A stretch of 64,000 nt of DNA from Hyphomicrobiales bacterium (GTDB taxonomy: Bacteria > Pseudomonadota > Alphaproteobacteria > Rhizobiales > Rhizobiaceae): positions 62,001-126,000 of the forward strand of contig UCHD01000009.1 of NCBI GenBank assembly GCA_900472175.1, written 5' to 3'. Both the position numbers and the translations under genes were made by a program. The notes under the pieces were generated by a model. The model was not told the DNA's origin. It made no database searches and saw only the letters and a program-made list of their open reading frames with translations. Below, piece by piece: positions 18,713 through 30,258 of the stretch (within the stretch, counting starts at the first letter, position 1; each line of letters opens with the position of its first letter).

Positions 18713-19116
18713 CGCCTGCGCTTTTCCCTGTGTGCTTTCGCTTTAGAGGGGAATTCTTGCCTCAATCTGTCGTTACGGTTGAGCAATGGTTGTTTGGCTG
18801 TAGGCGAGCCTTCGGGCTTTCCGAGCTTGGGATCTCCTCTTTCGAAGGAGCTGCCAGATATTGCGTTGCCGGTTTGCGCTGTAGATTCAGCGTGTTCAGA
18901 TTGAAGTCTGTCAGTGTTGCGTCATTGTCGCCAATGCAGCGGATATCGCCGGGCATCCTGGTGCGCCGGCAACTCTGCCACGCAGGATCGGAACCGTTTC
19001 AATCATGCCACAGTGTTAAAGAATCAGCGCTGTCTTGATTTTAAAGTTAGTTTTAAGCTAATTCCGCCTATATTCCCCTGGACAACGCGATAGCAGAGAT
19101 GATCGGGAGCTAAAAC
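18713..19116. other. Intergenic region, 404 bases
   Basis: No convincing gene. Short frames exist on both strands but none has a ribosome site with a conserved-looking product. The region must hold the promoters of the divergent orphan gene and of the omp19-like gene. The last 90 bases before the latter are AT-rich (GATTTTAAAGTTAGTTTTAAG), but I cannot fix promoter boxes. Confidence 0.5.
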
Positions 19117-19659
19117 ATGCGGACAATACATACGGTAGCGGGACTGGCCTTGGTGCTGGCGCTGGCTGGATGTCAGAGGACGTCCATGACCGATTTCGGT
19201 GGCAACAACATGTCTCCGGCTCCGGTTCAGGCGCAGCCTGTGCCGACCGTCTCGTCCGGCCAGCTTGCCGCTCCCGGCGATACCTCGCAGTTTCCGGCGG
19301 CTCCGGTCAGCGGCACGGCCGCGGTCGGCGGCGTCACGACGCCGGGTGCCGGCGATACTGCTGCGGCGGCCAATGCGCTTGATGTGACCAAGGAATCGAT
19401 GGTCGGTAACTGGCGTGTCTCGAATGCGGGCGCATCCTGCGACATGTTCCTGACGCTGACCAATCTCGGCAGCGGCTCGCGCGGCGGTACACGCGGTTGC
19501 GCCGGTGAACTGACGTCGATGGGTTCCTGGGAAGTGGCCGGCAAGCAGGTCGTCTTGAAGGATCGCAACGGCAATCCGCTCGCTCGCCTGTTCAAGACAG
19601 CCGATGCGCGCTTTGACGGCTCGACCAATGGCGGCCAGCCGGTCAGTCTCAGCCGCTAA
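19117..19659 (+). CDS. omp19: Omp19-like outer membrane lipoprotein, AprI/Inh protease-inhibitor family
   Basis: A 180-residue lipoprotein. The signal peptide ends in the lipobox LALAGC with Cys19 as the acylation site. A Pro/Ala/Gly-rich linker follows to about residue 85. A C-terminal beta-barrel domain (about 90-180) has a cysteine pair (SCDMF and RGCAGEL) and ends in [14 protein letters not shown]. This layout and ending match Brucella Omp19, an Inh-family lipoprotein that inhibits proteases. The gene symbol rests on that resemblance. Confidence 0.85.
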   Translation: MRTIHTVAGLALVLALAGCQRTSMTDFGGNNMSPAPVQAQPVPTVSSGQLAAPGDTSQFPAAPVSGTAAVGGVTTPGAGDTAAAANALDVTKESMVGNWRVSNAGASCDMFLTLTNLGSGSRGGTRGCAGELTSMGSWEVAGKQVVLKDRNGNPLARLFKTADARFDGSTNGGQPVSLSR

Positions 19660-19664
19660 TCATC

Positions 19665-19692
19665 AGCCCGGCTTGAGCCGGGCTTTTTCTTG
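19665..19692 (+). terminator. Rho-independent terminator after the omp19-like gene
   Basis: A perfect 8-bp stem AGCCCGGC / GCCGGGCT (19665-19672, 19677-19684) with a TTGA loop and five T starts a few bases after the stop codon. Confidence 0.9.
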
Positions 19693-19724
19693 CCGTCGTT
19701 TCCGACACCAGGGCGGTCCAGCGC

Positions 19725-20879
19725 GTGCCAAATCCCGAAGACAGTATTTCGCGAAAACTCGAAGCCATGGTCGCGGCGGGAACGCTGTCGCGTGACCCGG
19801 CGCAGCTTGCCATCGCCAAGCGCCTCGATCATCTTTCCTCAGAACTGGCTGCTGGCCGGGCTGAGCGCAAGTCGAATGCGCTTGGATGGCTGTTTGCTTC
19901 GCGCAAGAACGAACATCCGCCGCTGAAGGGGCTTTATCTCTACGGCGGCGTCGGGCGTGGCAAGACCATGCTGATGGACTTGTTCTTCGAGACGGTGCCG
20001 ATCAAGCGCAAGCGGCGGGCGCATTTCCACGAATTCATGGCCGACGTGCACGAGCGTATCTTCAAGCACCGGCAGAAGCTGAAGAACGGCGAGACGCGGC
20101 AAGCCGATCCGATGCCGCCGGTGGCGGCCGAGATCTTTGCCGAGGCCCGCCTTCTGTGCTTCGACGAGTTTTCTGTGACCGATATCGCCGATGCGATGAT
20201 CCTGTCGCGGTTGTTTGGCGAGCTGTTTTCCAAAGGCTGCGTGCTGGTGGCGACATCGAATGTCGAACCGGGTAATCTCTACAAGGACGGTCTCAATCGC
20301 GGCCTGTTTCTGCCGTTCATCGATCTGTTGAAGGCGCATGCCGCTATCGTACCGCTGGATACGACGACGGATTACCGGCTGGCTAAGATCGAAGGCCTGC
20401 CGGTCTGGTCGTCGCCGCTTGGGCCACAGGCTGACGCCGAACTCGACAATGCCTGGAAGCTGGCGACGGCGGGGCTGACGGTTGCCTCCGCCGAGGTGGC
20501 GTTCAAGGGACGCAAGATCGTCGTGCCCAAGGCTGCCGGTGACTGCGCCCGGTTTTCCTTCGCAGACCTCTGCGAAAAGCCGCTGGGCGCGGCCGACTAT
20601 CTTGCTATCCTCTCGCACTACCGGACGATCTTCGTCGAGCACATCCCGCATCTCGGGCCGGAGCGCCGCAACGAGACCAAGCGCTTCATCATGCTGGTGG
20701 ATACGATTTACGATCACGGTGCCCGGCTGTTTGCTTCGGCGGCCTCGGCGCCGATCGATCTGCTGACGGCGAAAAAAGGCACCGAAGGATTTGAATTCGA
20801 CCGTACGGTATCGCGCCTGATCGAGTTGCAGAGCAAGGAATATGCGGCCAACCATCACGCAGCTTCTGCTATTTTGTGA
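19725..20879 (+). CDS. zapE: Cell division protein ZapE (AFG1-like ATPase)
   Basis: A 384-residue P-loop ATPase. Walker A is GGVGRGKT (residues 74-81) and Walker B is LLCFDEFSVTD near 137. The conserved ATSNVEPGNLYKDGLNR is the sensor-1 region. Bacterial ZapE acts at the division ring; the mitochondrial relative AFG1 assists respiratory-complex quality control, which fits the energy-gene context. The start is GTG at 19725, giving MPNPEDSISRKLE. It lies between the omp19-like terminator and mdh. Confidence 0.93.
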   Translation: MPNPEDSISRKLEAMVAAGTLSRDPAQLAIAKRLDHLSSELAAGRAERKSNALGWLFASRKNEHPPLKGLYLYGGVGRGKTMLMDLFFETVPIKRKRRAHFHEFMADVHERIFKHRQKLKNGETRQADPMPPVAAEIFAEARLLCFDEFSVTDIADAMILSRLFGELFSKGCVLVATSNVEPGNLYKDGLNRGLFLPFIDLLKAHAAIVPLDTTTDYRLAKIEGLPVWSSPLGPQADAELDNAWKLATAGLTVASAEVAFKGRKIVVPKAAGDCARFSFADLCEKPLGAADYLAILSHYRTIFVEHIPHLGPERRNETKRFIMLVDTIYDHGARLFASAASAPIDLLTAKKGTEGFEFDRTVSRLIELQSKEYAANHHAASAIL

Positions 20880-20897
20880 CGTATCGGCGACAAAATA

Positions 20898-20915
20898 TCT
20901 TACGTTTACGTAAGA
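20898..20915. promoter_or_regulatory. Perfect inverted repeat after zapE / upstream of mdh
   Basis: TCTTACG, TTTA, CGTAAGA forms a perfect 7-bp dyad flanked by AAAAT and ATTTT. It may be a weak terminator of zapE or an operator for mdh. A second dyad, AAAAGTATCA-GT-TGATATTTTA, lies at 20951-20972, about 100 bases before the mdh start. Confidence 0.5.
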
Positions 20916-20980
20916 ATTTTATGATCTAACCGATTGAAATTGTTCCACCCAAAAGTATCAGTTGATATTTTAGGTTTTGA

Positions 20981-22036
<1,056 letters not shown>

Positions 22037-22067
22037 TTGCCGCTCGGCTTAAACAGGAAATATCCCC

Positions 22068-23261
<1,194 letters not shown>

Positions 23262-23280
23262 TTTTTAAGGACCCGAACTC

Positions 23281-24183
23281 ATGTCTATTCTCGTCAACAA
23301 GAATACCAAGGTCCTGGTTCAGGGCCTGACCGGCAAGACCGGCACGTTCCACACCGAACAGGCGCTTGCCTACTACGGCACGCAGATGGTCGGCGGTATC
23401 CATCCGAAGAAGGGTGGAGAAACCTGGACCGGCTCGAAGGGCGAAAGCCTGCCGATCTTCGCGTCTGTCGCTGAAGCCAAGGAACGCACCGGCGCTGACG
23501 CATCGGTGATCTACGTTCCGCCGGCAGGTGCTGCCGACGCGATCATCGAGGCGATCGAAGCCGAGATCCCGTTCATCACCTGCATCACCGAAGGCATTCC
23601 GGTCATGGACATGGTCCGCGTCAAGGCTCGCCTCGACCGTTCCAAGTCGCGCCTGCTCGGCCCGAACTGCCCAGGCATCCTGACACCGGAAGAATGCAAG
23701 ATCGGCATCATGCCGGGCTCGATCTTCCGCAAGGGTTCGGTCGGTATCGTGTCGCGCTCCGGCACGTTGACCTATGAAGCCGTGTTCCAGACGTCGAACG
23801 AAGGCCTTGGCCAGACGACGGCTGTCGGCATCGGCGGCGACCCGGTCAAGGGTACCGAGTTCATCGATGTGCTTGAGATGTTCCTGGCCGATCCGGCCAC
23901 GACCTCGATCATCATGATCGGCGAAATCGGCGGCTCGGCTGAAGAAGATGCAGCACAGTTCCTGATCGACGAAGCCAAGAAGGGCCGCAAGAAGCCGATG
24001 GCAGGCTTCATCGCCGGCCGTACCGCTCCGAAGGGCCGCACCATGGGCCACGCCGGTGCTGTCGTTTCCGGCGGCAAGGGCGATGCGGAATCGAAGATCT
24101 CGGCCATGGAAGCGGCTGGTATCAAGGTATCGCCTTCCCCGGCGCGCCTCGGCAAGACGCTGGTCGAAGTCCTCAAGGGCTGA
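23281..24183 (+). CDS. sucD: Succinate-CoA ligase alpha subunit
   Basis: The CoA-binding subunit of succinyl-CoA synthetase, 300 residues. The N-terminal Rossmann domain carries the [10 protein letters not shown] motif and [10 protein letters not shown]. The phosphorylated histidine is His257 in [12 protein letters not shown]. It follows sucC directly and is complete. An RNA hairpin without a T-run lies just downstream, before sucA. Confidence 0.97.
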   Translation: MSILVNKNTKVLVQGLTGKTGTFHTEQALAYYGTQMVGGIHPKKGGETWTGSKGESLPIFASVAEAKERTGADASVIYVPPAGAADAIIEAIEAEIPFITCITEGIPVMDMVRVKARLDRSKSRLLGPNCPGILTPEECKIGIMPGSIFRKGSVGIVSRSGTLTYEAVFQTSNEGLGQTTAVGIGGDPVKGTEFIDVLEMFLADPATTSIIMIGEIGGSAEEDAAQFLIDEAKKGRKKPMAGFIAGRTAPKGRTMGHAGAVVSGGKGDAESKISAMEAAGIKVSPSPARLGKTLVEVLKG

Positions 24184-24203
24184 GACGTTCCAAGCGATAA
24201 CGT

Positions 24204-24234
24204 GACCGGGCCGCCCATTGCGGCTGGCCCGGTC
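24204..24234 (+). other. Hairpin in the sucD-sucA gap
   Basis: GACCGGGCC (24204-24212) and GGCCCGGTC (24226-24234) form a perfect 9-bp stem over 13 bases that can pair further inside. There is no T-run, so it is probably a stability or processing element rather than a terminator. Confidence 0.6.
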
Positions 24235-24320
24235 CGCACCATCTGATGACGCGAGGGCGCATCCGGCGCTTTCGAAAATGCGGTTTACCGGGGCCATCCA
24301 CCCGGCAGAGTTAACTAGTC

Positions 24321-24351
24321 AGGAGGCGGACGGACAGGTCCGCGGAACACC
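24321..24351 (+). promoter_or_regulatory. Ribosome binding region of sucA with an interposed hairpin
   Basis: A strong AGGAGG (24321-24326) is too far from the sucA ATG at 24352 for direct use. A 6-bp hairpin, GCGGAC / GTCCGC (24326-24331, 24338-24343), lies between them. Folding it would leave about eight bases between AGGAG and the ATG. The only other candidate is a weak GGA at 24344. Confidence 0.45.
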
Positions 24352-27348
24352 ATGGCACGGCAAGAAGCCAACGAGCAATTTCAGCTGACCTCGTTCCTCG
24401 ACGGAGCGAATGCTGGCTATATCGACCAGCTCTATGCGCGCTACGAAAACGATCCGTCGTCGGTCTCCGGCGAATGGCAGTCGTTCTTCAAGGCGCTGCA
24501 GGAGCAGCCGGAAGACGTGATCAAGGCCGCCAAGGGCGCTTCGTGGAAGAAGCCGCACTGGCCAATCCAGGCCAGTGGCGAACTGGTCTCGGCGCTGGAC
24601 GGCGACTGGGGCACGGTTGAAAAGGTCATCGAAAAGAAGGTTCAGGCGAAGGCCGAAGCCAAGGCTGCCGTGACCGGCGTTGCCGCAGCGCCTGCCGACG
24701 TTCACCAGTCGACCCGTGACAGCGTGCGCGCCATCATGCTGATCCGCGCCTACCGCATGCGCGGCCATCTGCATGCCAAGCTCGATCCGCTGGCAATCGC
24801 CGCTCCGGTCGAAGATTATCACGAGCTTTCGCCGTCGAATTACGGTTTCGGCCCGGAAGACATGGACCGGCCGATCTTCATCGATAACGTGCTGGGCCTG
24901 GAGTACGCCACTCTGCGCGAGATCGTTGACATCCTTGAGCGCACCTATTGCTCGACGCTCGGTGTCGAGTTCATGCACATCTCCGATCCGGAAATCAAAG
25001 CCTGGATCCAGGAGCGCATCGAAGGTCCGGACAAGGGCGTCGAATTTACTGCAGAAGGTAAGAAAGCCATCCTGCAGAAGCTGATCGAGGCTGAAGGCTT
25101 CGAGCAGTTCATCGACGTCAAGCACAAGGGCACCAAGCGCTTCGGCCTCGACGGTGGTGAATCGCTGATCCCGGCGCTGGAGCAGATCATCAAGCGTGGC
25201 GGCCAGGAAGGCCTGAAGGAAATCATCCTCGGTATGGCCCATCGCGGCCGTCTGAACGTCCTGACCAACGTTATGGGCAAGCCGCACCGCGCGGTGTTTC
25301 ACGAGTTCACGGGCGGCTCCGCCGCGCCTGACGACGTTGAAGGCTCGGGCGACGTGAAGTACCATCTGGGTGCCTCCTCCGACCGCGAGTTTGACGGCAA
25401 CAAGGTGCATCTGTCGCTGACGGCCAACCCGTCGCATCTGGAAATCGTCAATCCTGTCGTCATGGGCAAGGCCCGCGCCAAGCAAGACCAGATGGCGAAG
25501 ATTTTTGAAGGCGACGTCATTCCGCTTTCCGAGCGTGCGCAGGTCATGCCGCTTTTGCTGCACGGCGATGCGGCCTTTGCCGGCCAGGGCGTCACGGCTG
25601 AAATCCTCGGCCTGTCAGGCCTGCGCGGTCACCGCGTTGCCGGTACGGTACACTTCATCATCAACAACCAGATCGGCTTCACCACCAATCCGGCCTTCTC
25701 GCGTTCGTCGCCCTATCCGTCGGACGTTGCCAAGATGATCGAAGCGCCGATCTTCCACGTCAACGGCGACGATCCGGAAGCGGTCGTTTACGCTGCCAAG
25801 ATCGCCACCGAATACCGGATGAAGTATCACAAGCCTGTCGTCGTCGACATGTTCTGCTATCGCCGCTTCGGCCATAACGAGGGCGATGAGCCGTCGTTCA
25901 CGCAGCCGAAAATGTACAAGGTCATCCGCGCCCACAAGACGGTCGTGCAGATCTATGCCCAGCGTCTGATCGCCGAAGGCCTGATCACCGAAGGCGAACT
26001 GGAAAAGATGCGGGCCGATTGGCGTGCGCATCTTGAGCAGGAGTTTGAGGCAGGCCAATCCTACAAGCCGAACAAGGCCGATTGGCTGGACGGTGTCTGG
26101 TCGGGGCTTCGCGCCGCCGACAACCAGGATGAGCAGCGCCGCGGCAAGACCTCTGTTCCGATGAAGTCGCTGAAGGAGGTTGGCCGCAAGCTGTCGGAAG
26201 TTCCGGCGGGCTTCAACGCGCACAAGACCATCCAGCGCTTCATGGACGGCCGTGCCAACATGGTCCAGACCGGTGAAGGTATCGACTGGGCGATGGCGGA
26301 AGCGCTTGCATTCGGCACGCTCTGCGTCGAAGGCACCAAGATCCGCCTGTCGGGCCAGGATTGCGAACGCGGCACGTTCTCGCAGCGTCATTCCGTTCTC
26401 TACGATCAGGAGACCGAAGACCGCTACATCCCGCTCGCCAACCTGTCGCCGGCCCAGGCCCGTTACGAAGTCATCAACTCGATGCTTTCGGAAGAGGCGG
26501 TACTCGGCTTCGAATACGGCTACTCGCTGGCCCGCCCGAACGCGCTGACGCTTTGGGAAGCCCAGTTCGGCGACTTCGCCAACGGCGCGCAGGTCGTTTT
26601 CGACCAGTTCATCTCGTCGGGCGAACGCAAGTGGCTGCGCATGTCCGGTCTCGTCTGCCTGCTGCCGCATGGCTACGAAGGCCAGGGTCCGGAACACTCT
26701 TCGGCCCGCCTCGAACGCTGGCTGCAGATGTGCGCCGAAGACAACATGCAGGTTGCCAACGTCACGACGCCGGCCAACTACTTCCACATCTTGCGCCGCC
26801 AGGTGAAGCGCGACTTCCGCAAGCCGCTGATCATCATGACGCCGAAGTCACTGCTGCGCCACAAGCGCGCCGTCTCTTCCCTGTCGGAAATGGCTGGCGA
26901 GACCTCCTTCCACCGTCTGCTCTGGGACGATGCCGAGGTCATCAAGGACGGCCCGATCAAGCTGCAGAAGGACGCCAAGATCCGCCGCGTCGTGCTCTGC
27001 ACCGGCAAGGTCTATTTTGACCTGCTGGAAGAGCGCGAAAAGCGTGGCATCGACGATGTCTATCTGCTGCGCGTCGAACAGCTCTATCCGTTCCCGGCCA
27101 AGGCGCTCATCAATGAGCTCTCGCGCTTCCGCCATGCCGAAATGGTCTGGTGCCAGGAAGAGCCGAAGAACATGGGCGCATGGTCGTTCATCGACCCGTA
27201 TCTGGAATGGGTGCTTGCCCATATCGATGCGAAATACCAGCGCGTGCGCTATACCGGCCGTCCGGCTGCCGCCTCGCCGGCGACGGGCCTTGCTTCCAAG
27301 CACAAGGCACAACTCGAGGCATTCCTCGAAGACGCCCTCGGGGGCTGA
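24352..27348 (+). CDS. sucA: 2-oxoglutarate dehydrogenase E1 component
   Basis: Thiamine-diphosphate-dependent decarboxylation of 2-oxoglutarate and transfer of the succinyl group to the lipoyl arm of SucB. The 998-residue protein opens with the E1o N-terminal helix (SFLDGANAGYIDQLY). It has the catalytic segments GMAHRGRLNVL and LLHGDAAFAGQG, and the ThDP/magnesium loop HFIINNQIGFTT. The C-terminal transketolase-like domain contains LPHGYEGQGPEHSSARLER. It is complete and lies 168 bases after sucD. Confidence 0.98.
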   Translation: MARQEANEQFQLTSFLDGANAGYIDQLYARYENDPSSVSGEWQSFFKALQEQPEDVIKAAKGASWKKPHWPIQASGELVSALDGDWGTVEKVIEKKVQAKAEAKAAVTGVAAAPADVHQSTRDSVRAIMLIRAYRMRGHLHAKLDPLAIAAPVEDYHELSPSNYGFGPEDMDRPIFIDNVLGLEYATLREIVDILERTYCSTLGVEFMHISDPEIKAWIQERIEGPDKGVEFTAEGKKAILQKLIEAEGFEQFIDVKHKGTKRFGLDGGESLIPALEQIIKRGGQEGLKEIILGMAHRGRLNVLTNVMGKPHRAVFHEFTGGSAAPDDVEGSGDVKYHLGASSDREFDGNKVHLSLTANPSHLEIVNPVVMGKARAKQDQMAKIFEGDVIPLSERAQVMPLLLHGDAAFAGQGVTAEILGLSGLRGHRVAGTVHFIINNQIGFTTNPAFSRSSPYPSDVAKMIEAPIFHVNGDDPEAVVYAAKIATEYRMKYHKPVVVDMFCYRRFGHNEGDEPSFTQPKMYKVIRAHKTVVQIYAQRLIAEGLITEGELEKMRADWRAHLEQEFEAGQSYKPNKADWLDGVWSGLRAADNQDEQRRGKTSVPMKSLKEVGRKLSEVPAGFNAHKTIQRFMDGRANMVQTGEGIDWAMAEALAFGTLCVEGTKIRLSGQDCERGTFSQRHSVLYDQETEDRYIPLANLSPAQARYEVINSMLSEEAVLGFEYGYSLARPNALTLWEAQFGDFANGAQVVFDQFISSGERKWLRMSGLVCLLPHGYEGQGPEHSSARLERWLQMCAEDNMQVANVTTPANYFHILRRQVKRDFRKPLIIMTPKSLLRHKRAVSSLSEMAGETSFHRLLWDDAEVIKDGPIKLQKDAKIRRVVLCTGKVYFDLLEEREKRGIDDVYLLRVEQLYPFPAKALINELSRFRHAEMVWCQEEPKNMGAWSFIDPYLEWVLAHIDAKYQRVRYTGRPAAASPATGLASKHKAQLEAFLEDALGG

Positions 27349-27353
27349 AACAT

Positions 27354-27380
27354 GGGAGGCTGAAAGGCCTCCCTCTTTTG
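27354..27380 (+). terminator. Attenuator-like hairpin between sucA and sucB
   Basis: GGGAGGC (27354-27360) and GCCTCCC (27367-27373) form a 7-bp stem, followed by TCTTTTG. It lies six bases after the sucA stop and resembles a weak intrinsic terminator that could lower the level of downstream transcript. Confidence 0.55.
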
Positions 27381-27423
27381 CCTCAACAGAAACAGACACC
27401 CGATCAACGGACGACAAAAAATC

Positions 27424-28665
27424 ATGGCCACAGAAATCCGCGTTCCCACTCTGGGCGAATCCGTCAGCGAAGCCACCATCGGCACCTGGTTCAAAAAGGT
27501 TGGCGATACCGTCAAGGCCGACGAGCCGCTGCTTGAGCTTGAAACCGACAAGGTGACGATCGAAGTACCGGCTCCTGCCGCCGGCGTTCTGTCTGAAATC
27601 GTTGCTGCCGCCGGCGAGACCGTCGGCCTTGGCGCGCTGCTCGGCAATATCGCAGCAGGCGCTGCTGGTGCTGCCGCACCGGCCGCCGCTGAAAAGAAGG
27701 CCGAGCCGGCTGCTGCTGCTCCTGCAGCCGCAGCTGCTGCACCGGCCGCCACGCCGGTTGCTTCCGCCGCCATGCCTGCGGCTCCTGCCGCTGCCAAGAT
27801 GCTGGCTGAAAACAATCTCTCGGCCGATCAGGTCGACGGCTCCGGCAAGCGTGGCCAGGTTCTGAAGGGTGACGTTATCGCTGCCGTTGCCAAGGGCATT
27901 TCGGCACCAACCGCTTCCGAGCCGGTGAAGGTCGTGTCGCGCGGTCCGTCGTCGGCCGAGGATGCGCCGCGCGAAGAGCGCGTCAAGATGACCCGCCTGC
28001 GCCAGACCATCGCCAAGCGCCTCAAGGATGCGCAGAATACGGCTGCGATGCTGACTACCTATAACGAGGTGGACATGTCGGCCGTGATGGCGCTGCGCAC
28101 CAAGTACAAGGACATTTTCGAGAAGAAGCACGGCGTCAAGCTCGGCTTCATGGGCTTCTTCACCAAGGCTGTGACGCATGCCCTGAAGGAAATTCCTTCG
28201 GTCAACGCCGAGATCGACGGCACCGACATCATCTACAAGAACTTCTGCCATATCGGCATGGCTGTCGGCACCGACAAGGGCCTCGTCGTTCCGGTCATCC
28301 GCGATGCCGACGAGATGTCGATCGCCGAAGTCGAGAAGGATCTCGGCCGTCTCGCCAAGCTCGCTCGCGATGGCGCACTCTCCATGGGCGACATGCAAGG
28401 CGGCACGTTCACGATCACCAACGGTGGCGTCTACGGCTCGCTGATGTCCTCGCCGATCCTCAATGCACCGCAGTCGGGTATTCTCGGCATGCACAAGATC
28501 CAGGACCGTCCGGTCGTCGTCGGGGGTCAGATCGTCATCCGTCCGATGATGTATCTGGCGCTCTCCTACGATCACCGCATCGTCGATGGCAAGGAAGCGG
28601 TGACCTTCCTCGTCCGCGTCAAGGAAAGCCTGGAAGATCCGGAACGCCTCGTTCTCGATCTGTAA
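27424..28665 (+). CDS. sucB: 2-oxoglutarate dehydrogenase E2 (dihydrolipoyl succinyltransferase)
   Basis: The core of the 2-oxoglutarate dehydrogenase complex, transferring succinyl to CoA. The 413-residue protein has an N-terminal lipoyl domain with lipoyl Lys43 in ETDKVTIEV. An Ala/Pro-rich swinging linker (about 78-125) and a peripheral-subunit-binding domain (about 127-160, [12 protein letters not shown]) follow. The catalytic domain ends with SYDHRIVDG, giving His384 and Asp388. Four genes separate it from its E3 partner lpdA. Confidence 0.98.
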   Translation: MATEIRVPTLGESVSEATIGTWFKKVGDTVKADEPLLELETDKVTIEVPAPAAGVLSEIVAAAGETVGLGALLGNIAAGAAGAAAPAAAEKKAEPAAAAPAAAAAAPAATPVASAAMPAAPAAAKMLAENNLSADQVDGSGKRGQVLKGDVIAAVAKGISAPTASEPVKVVSRGPSSAEDAPREERVKMTRLRQTIAKRLKDAQNTAAMLTTYNEVDMSAVMALRTKYKDIFEKKHGVKLGFMGFFTKAVTHALKEIPSVNAEIDGTDIIYKNFCHIGMAVGTDKGLVVPVIRDADEMSIAEVEKDLGRLAKLARDGALSMGDMQGGTFTITNGGVYGSLMSSPILNAPQSGILGMHKIQDRPVVVGGQIVIRPMMYLALSYDHRIVDGKEAVTFLVRVKESLEDPERLVLDL

Positions 28666-28677
28666 GGAACGACAGGT

Positions 28678-29091
28678 ATGGACCCGGCAGCACTGGCGGT
28701 ATCGCCGTTCGTCACGCTCCTTGCCTGGAGCGTGGTGCTGCTGGTGTTTCATGTCTCGCTGCAGGGATTTTCCGCAACCCTCGAACTTGGATCGGCATGG
28801 AATGCCGGTCCGCGAGACGAGGAAAAGAAGCCCTCCGGCAAACTGGCCGGACGTGCGGCACGGGCATCGGCCAATTTTCGTGAGACCTATCCGGCTTTTG
28901 TCGGCCTGGCTCTTGCGCTGGCCATCACCGGTGATCTCACCGGCTGGGGTCTGATCGGCGCCTGGACTTGGTTTGTCTGCCGGATCATCTATATTCCGCT
29001 TTATCTGGCGGGTGTTCCCTATATCCGCTCGCTCATCTGGCTCGGTTCGCTTGCCGGGCTTCTCATAATGGTCGCGACGCTGATTTTCTGA
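28678..29091 (+). CDS. MAPEG family membrane protein
   Basis: A 137-residue protein with four hydrophobic helices and the MAPEG pattern: a polar loop rich in Arg around residues 55-65 (GRAARASANFRETYP), then AFVGLALALA. MAPEG proteins are membrane-associated eicosanoid/glutathione-type enzymes; bacterial substrates are unknown. It starts 12 bases after sucB with GGAACGACAGGT before the ATG, so is co-transcribed with the suc genes. Confidence 0.85.
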   Translation: MDPAALAVSPFVTLLAWSVVLLVFHVSLQGFSATLELGSAWNAGPRDEEKKPSGKLAGRAARASANFRETYPAFVGLALALAITGDLTGWGLIGAWTWFVCRIIYIPLYLAGVPYIRSLIWLGSLAGLLIMVATLIF

Positions 29092-29119
29092 CGTCCCGCA
29101 GCGATAAACGGAGAGTGCA

Positions 29120-29761
29120 GTGCATCCCTATCTGTTCGAACTCGCCTCGCTGATGGCCATCTTCTCCTTCGCTATCGTTTCTCCGGGTGCCGATCTTGCC
29201 ATGGTCATGCGCCAGTCGATCGTCAACGGCCGCCGTTCCGCCATCATCACGTCGTTTGGCGTTGGCACGTCGCTGATGTTCCATGTGACCTATACGATCC
29301 TCGGTCTGGGGCTGATCATCTCGCAGTCGATCTACCTTTTCAACATCGTCAAATGGTGCGGTGTCGCTTACCTTCTCTATATCGGCGTCAAGTCGCTGCG
29401 GGCGGGCAAGACCGACATGACGGCGCAGGCCGAAGGGGTGCAGGCCGGTGAAAAGCGCCAGTCGGGGCTGAAGGCATTCGGCCTCGGCTTTGCCGCCAAT
29501 GCCTTGAACCCGAAGCCGGTCTTCTTCTTCCTGTCGATCTTCTCGACGGTGGTCAGCGCCCATACGCCGATCATGGTCAAGTTCGGCTACGGGCTGGTGA
29601 TGGCCAGTTGCCTGATCCTCTGGTTCGTCGGTGTCAGCATGTTCATGACGACGCCGAAGATGCGCGCCGCCTTCTCGCGCGCCAGCCAGTGGATCGACCG
29701 CGCCAGCGGCATGGTCTTCATTGCGCTTGGCCTGAAGCTCGCCACGGAAAAGGCGGCCTGA
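29120..29761 (+). CDS. LysE family translocator
   Basis: A 213-residue LysE/RhtB-type exporter of amino acids or their derivatives. About six hydrophobic helices are present. The N-terminal SPGADLAMVMRQSIVNGRR matches the family signature, and NALNPKPVFFFLSIF in the middle is typical. The start is GTG at 29120 with GGAGAGTGCA upstream. The substrate is not identifiable. It is close to the MAPEG gene and just ahead of an exported-protein gene. Confidence 0.88.
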   Translation: MHPYLFELASLMAIFSFAIVSPGADLAMVMRQSIVNGRRSAIITSFGVGTSLMFHVTYTILGLGLIISQSIYLFNIVKWCGVAYLLYIGVKSLRAGKTDMTAQAEGVQAGEKRQSGLKAFGLGFAANALNPKPVFFFLSIFSTVVSAHTPIMVKFGYGLVMASCLILWFVGVSMFMTTPKMRAAFSRASQWIDRASGMVFIALGLKLATEKAA

Positions 29762-29763
29762 GC

Positions 29764-30258
29764 ATGCGTCTCGCTGGCCCCGCGTCTATCCTGAGCGCAT
29801 TTCTGGCGGTTTCGCCGGCAGGTGCCGCCGACTGCCTGCAGGAACAGGCGATCTATGGTGATGCGGATAATGCTTACGAGTTGCATTTCGAGCCGGTCGG
29901 CTCGGCCAGTGCCGCCACCAGCAATCATTTCAAGGTCAAGGTCGGCAAGACCGATCTGGTGCTTGATGGCATCGTCATGCAATCGGACGAGCCGGTGCGT
30001 GCCAATGGCATGATCATGCACAATTGCCCGGAAGGCGATGTTACGGGCGACGATATCGCCGCCTGCACCGTCTGGCAGGGCGTGATCTATTCCGTCGGTA
30101 CCGACGGCAAGGTGGCTTCGCTGCCGGGGGAGGGGCTGGAAGCTGCTTCACAGGTGCTTTTGCCGGATTTCGGCCCGGCGATCCGCAATTCATCCATCTG
30201 GGGCAAAGCGACCGTCGCGCCCTGGGATGTTCTGACCTTCAAGGAATGCAGCCAATGA
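29764..30258 (+). CDS. Exported hypothetical protein
   Basis: A 164-residue protein with an N-terminal signal peptide (MRLAGPASILSAFLAVSPAG, cleavage near AGAAD). Four cysteines remain in the mature part (DCLQ, HNCPEG, AACTVW, KECSQ), probably two disulfides. No known domain recognised. ATG 29764 lies two bases after the LysE stop, and the stop TGA (30256-30258) overlaps the ATG of the next gene, so the four small genes look translationally coupled. Confidence 0.78.
   Translation: MRLAGPASILSAFLAVSPAGAADCLQEQAIYGDADNAYELHFEPVGSASAATSNHFKVKVGKTDLVLDGIVMQSDEPVRANGMIMHNCPEGDVTGDDIAACTVWQGVIYSVGTDGKVASLPGEGLEAASQVLLPDFGPAIRNSSIWGKATVAPWDVLTFKECSQ

Noticed and set aside
18677-18904. A 75-codon plus-strand frame at the start of the orphan gene
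   Set aside because: Overlaps the start of the minus-strand 308-residue gene, has no ribosome site and no recognisable product.
26848-28752. A 634-codon minus-strand frame over sucA and sucB
   Set aside because: Antisense shadow; low-complexity Gly/Ser stretches mirror the Ala-rich linker of sucB.
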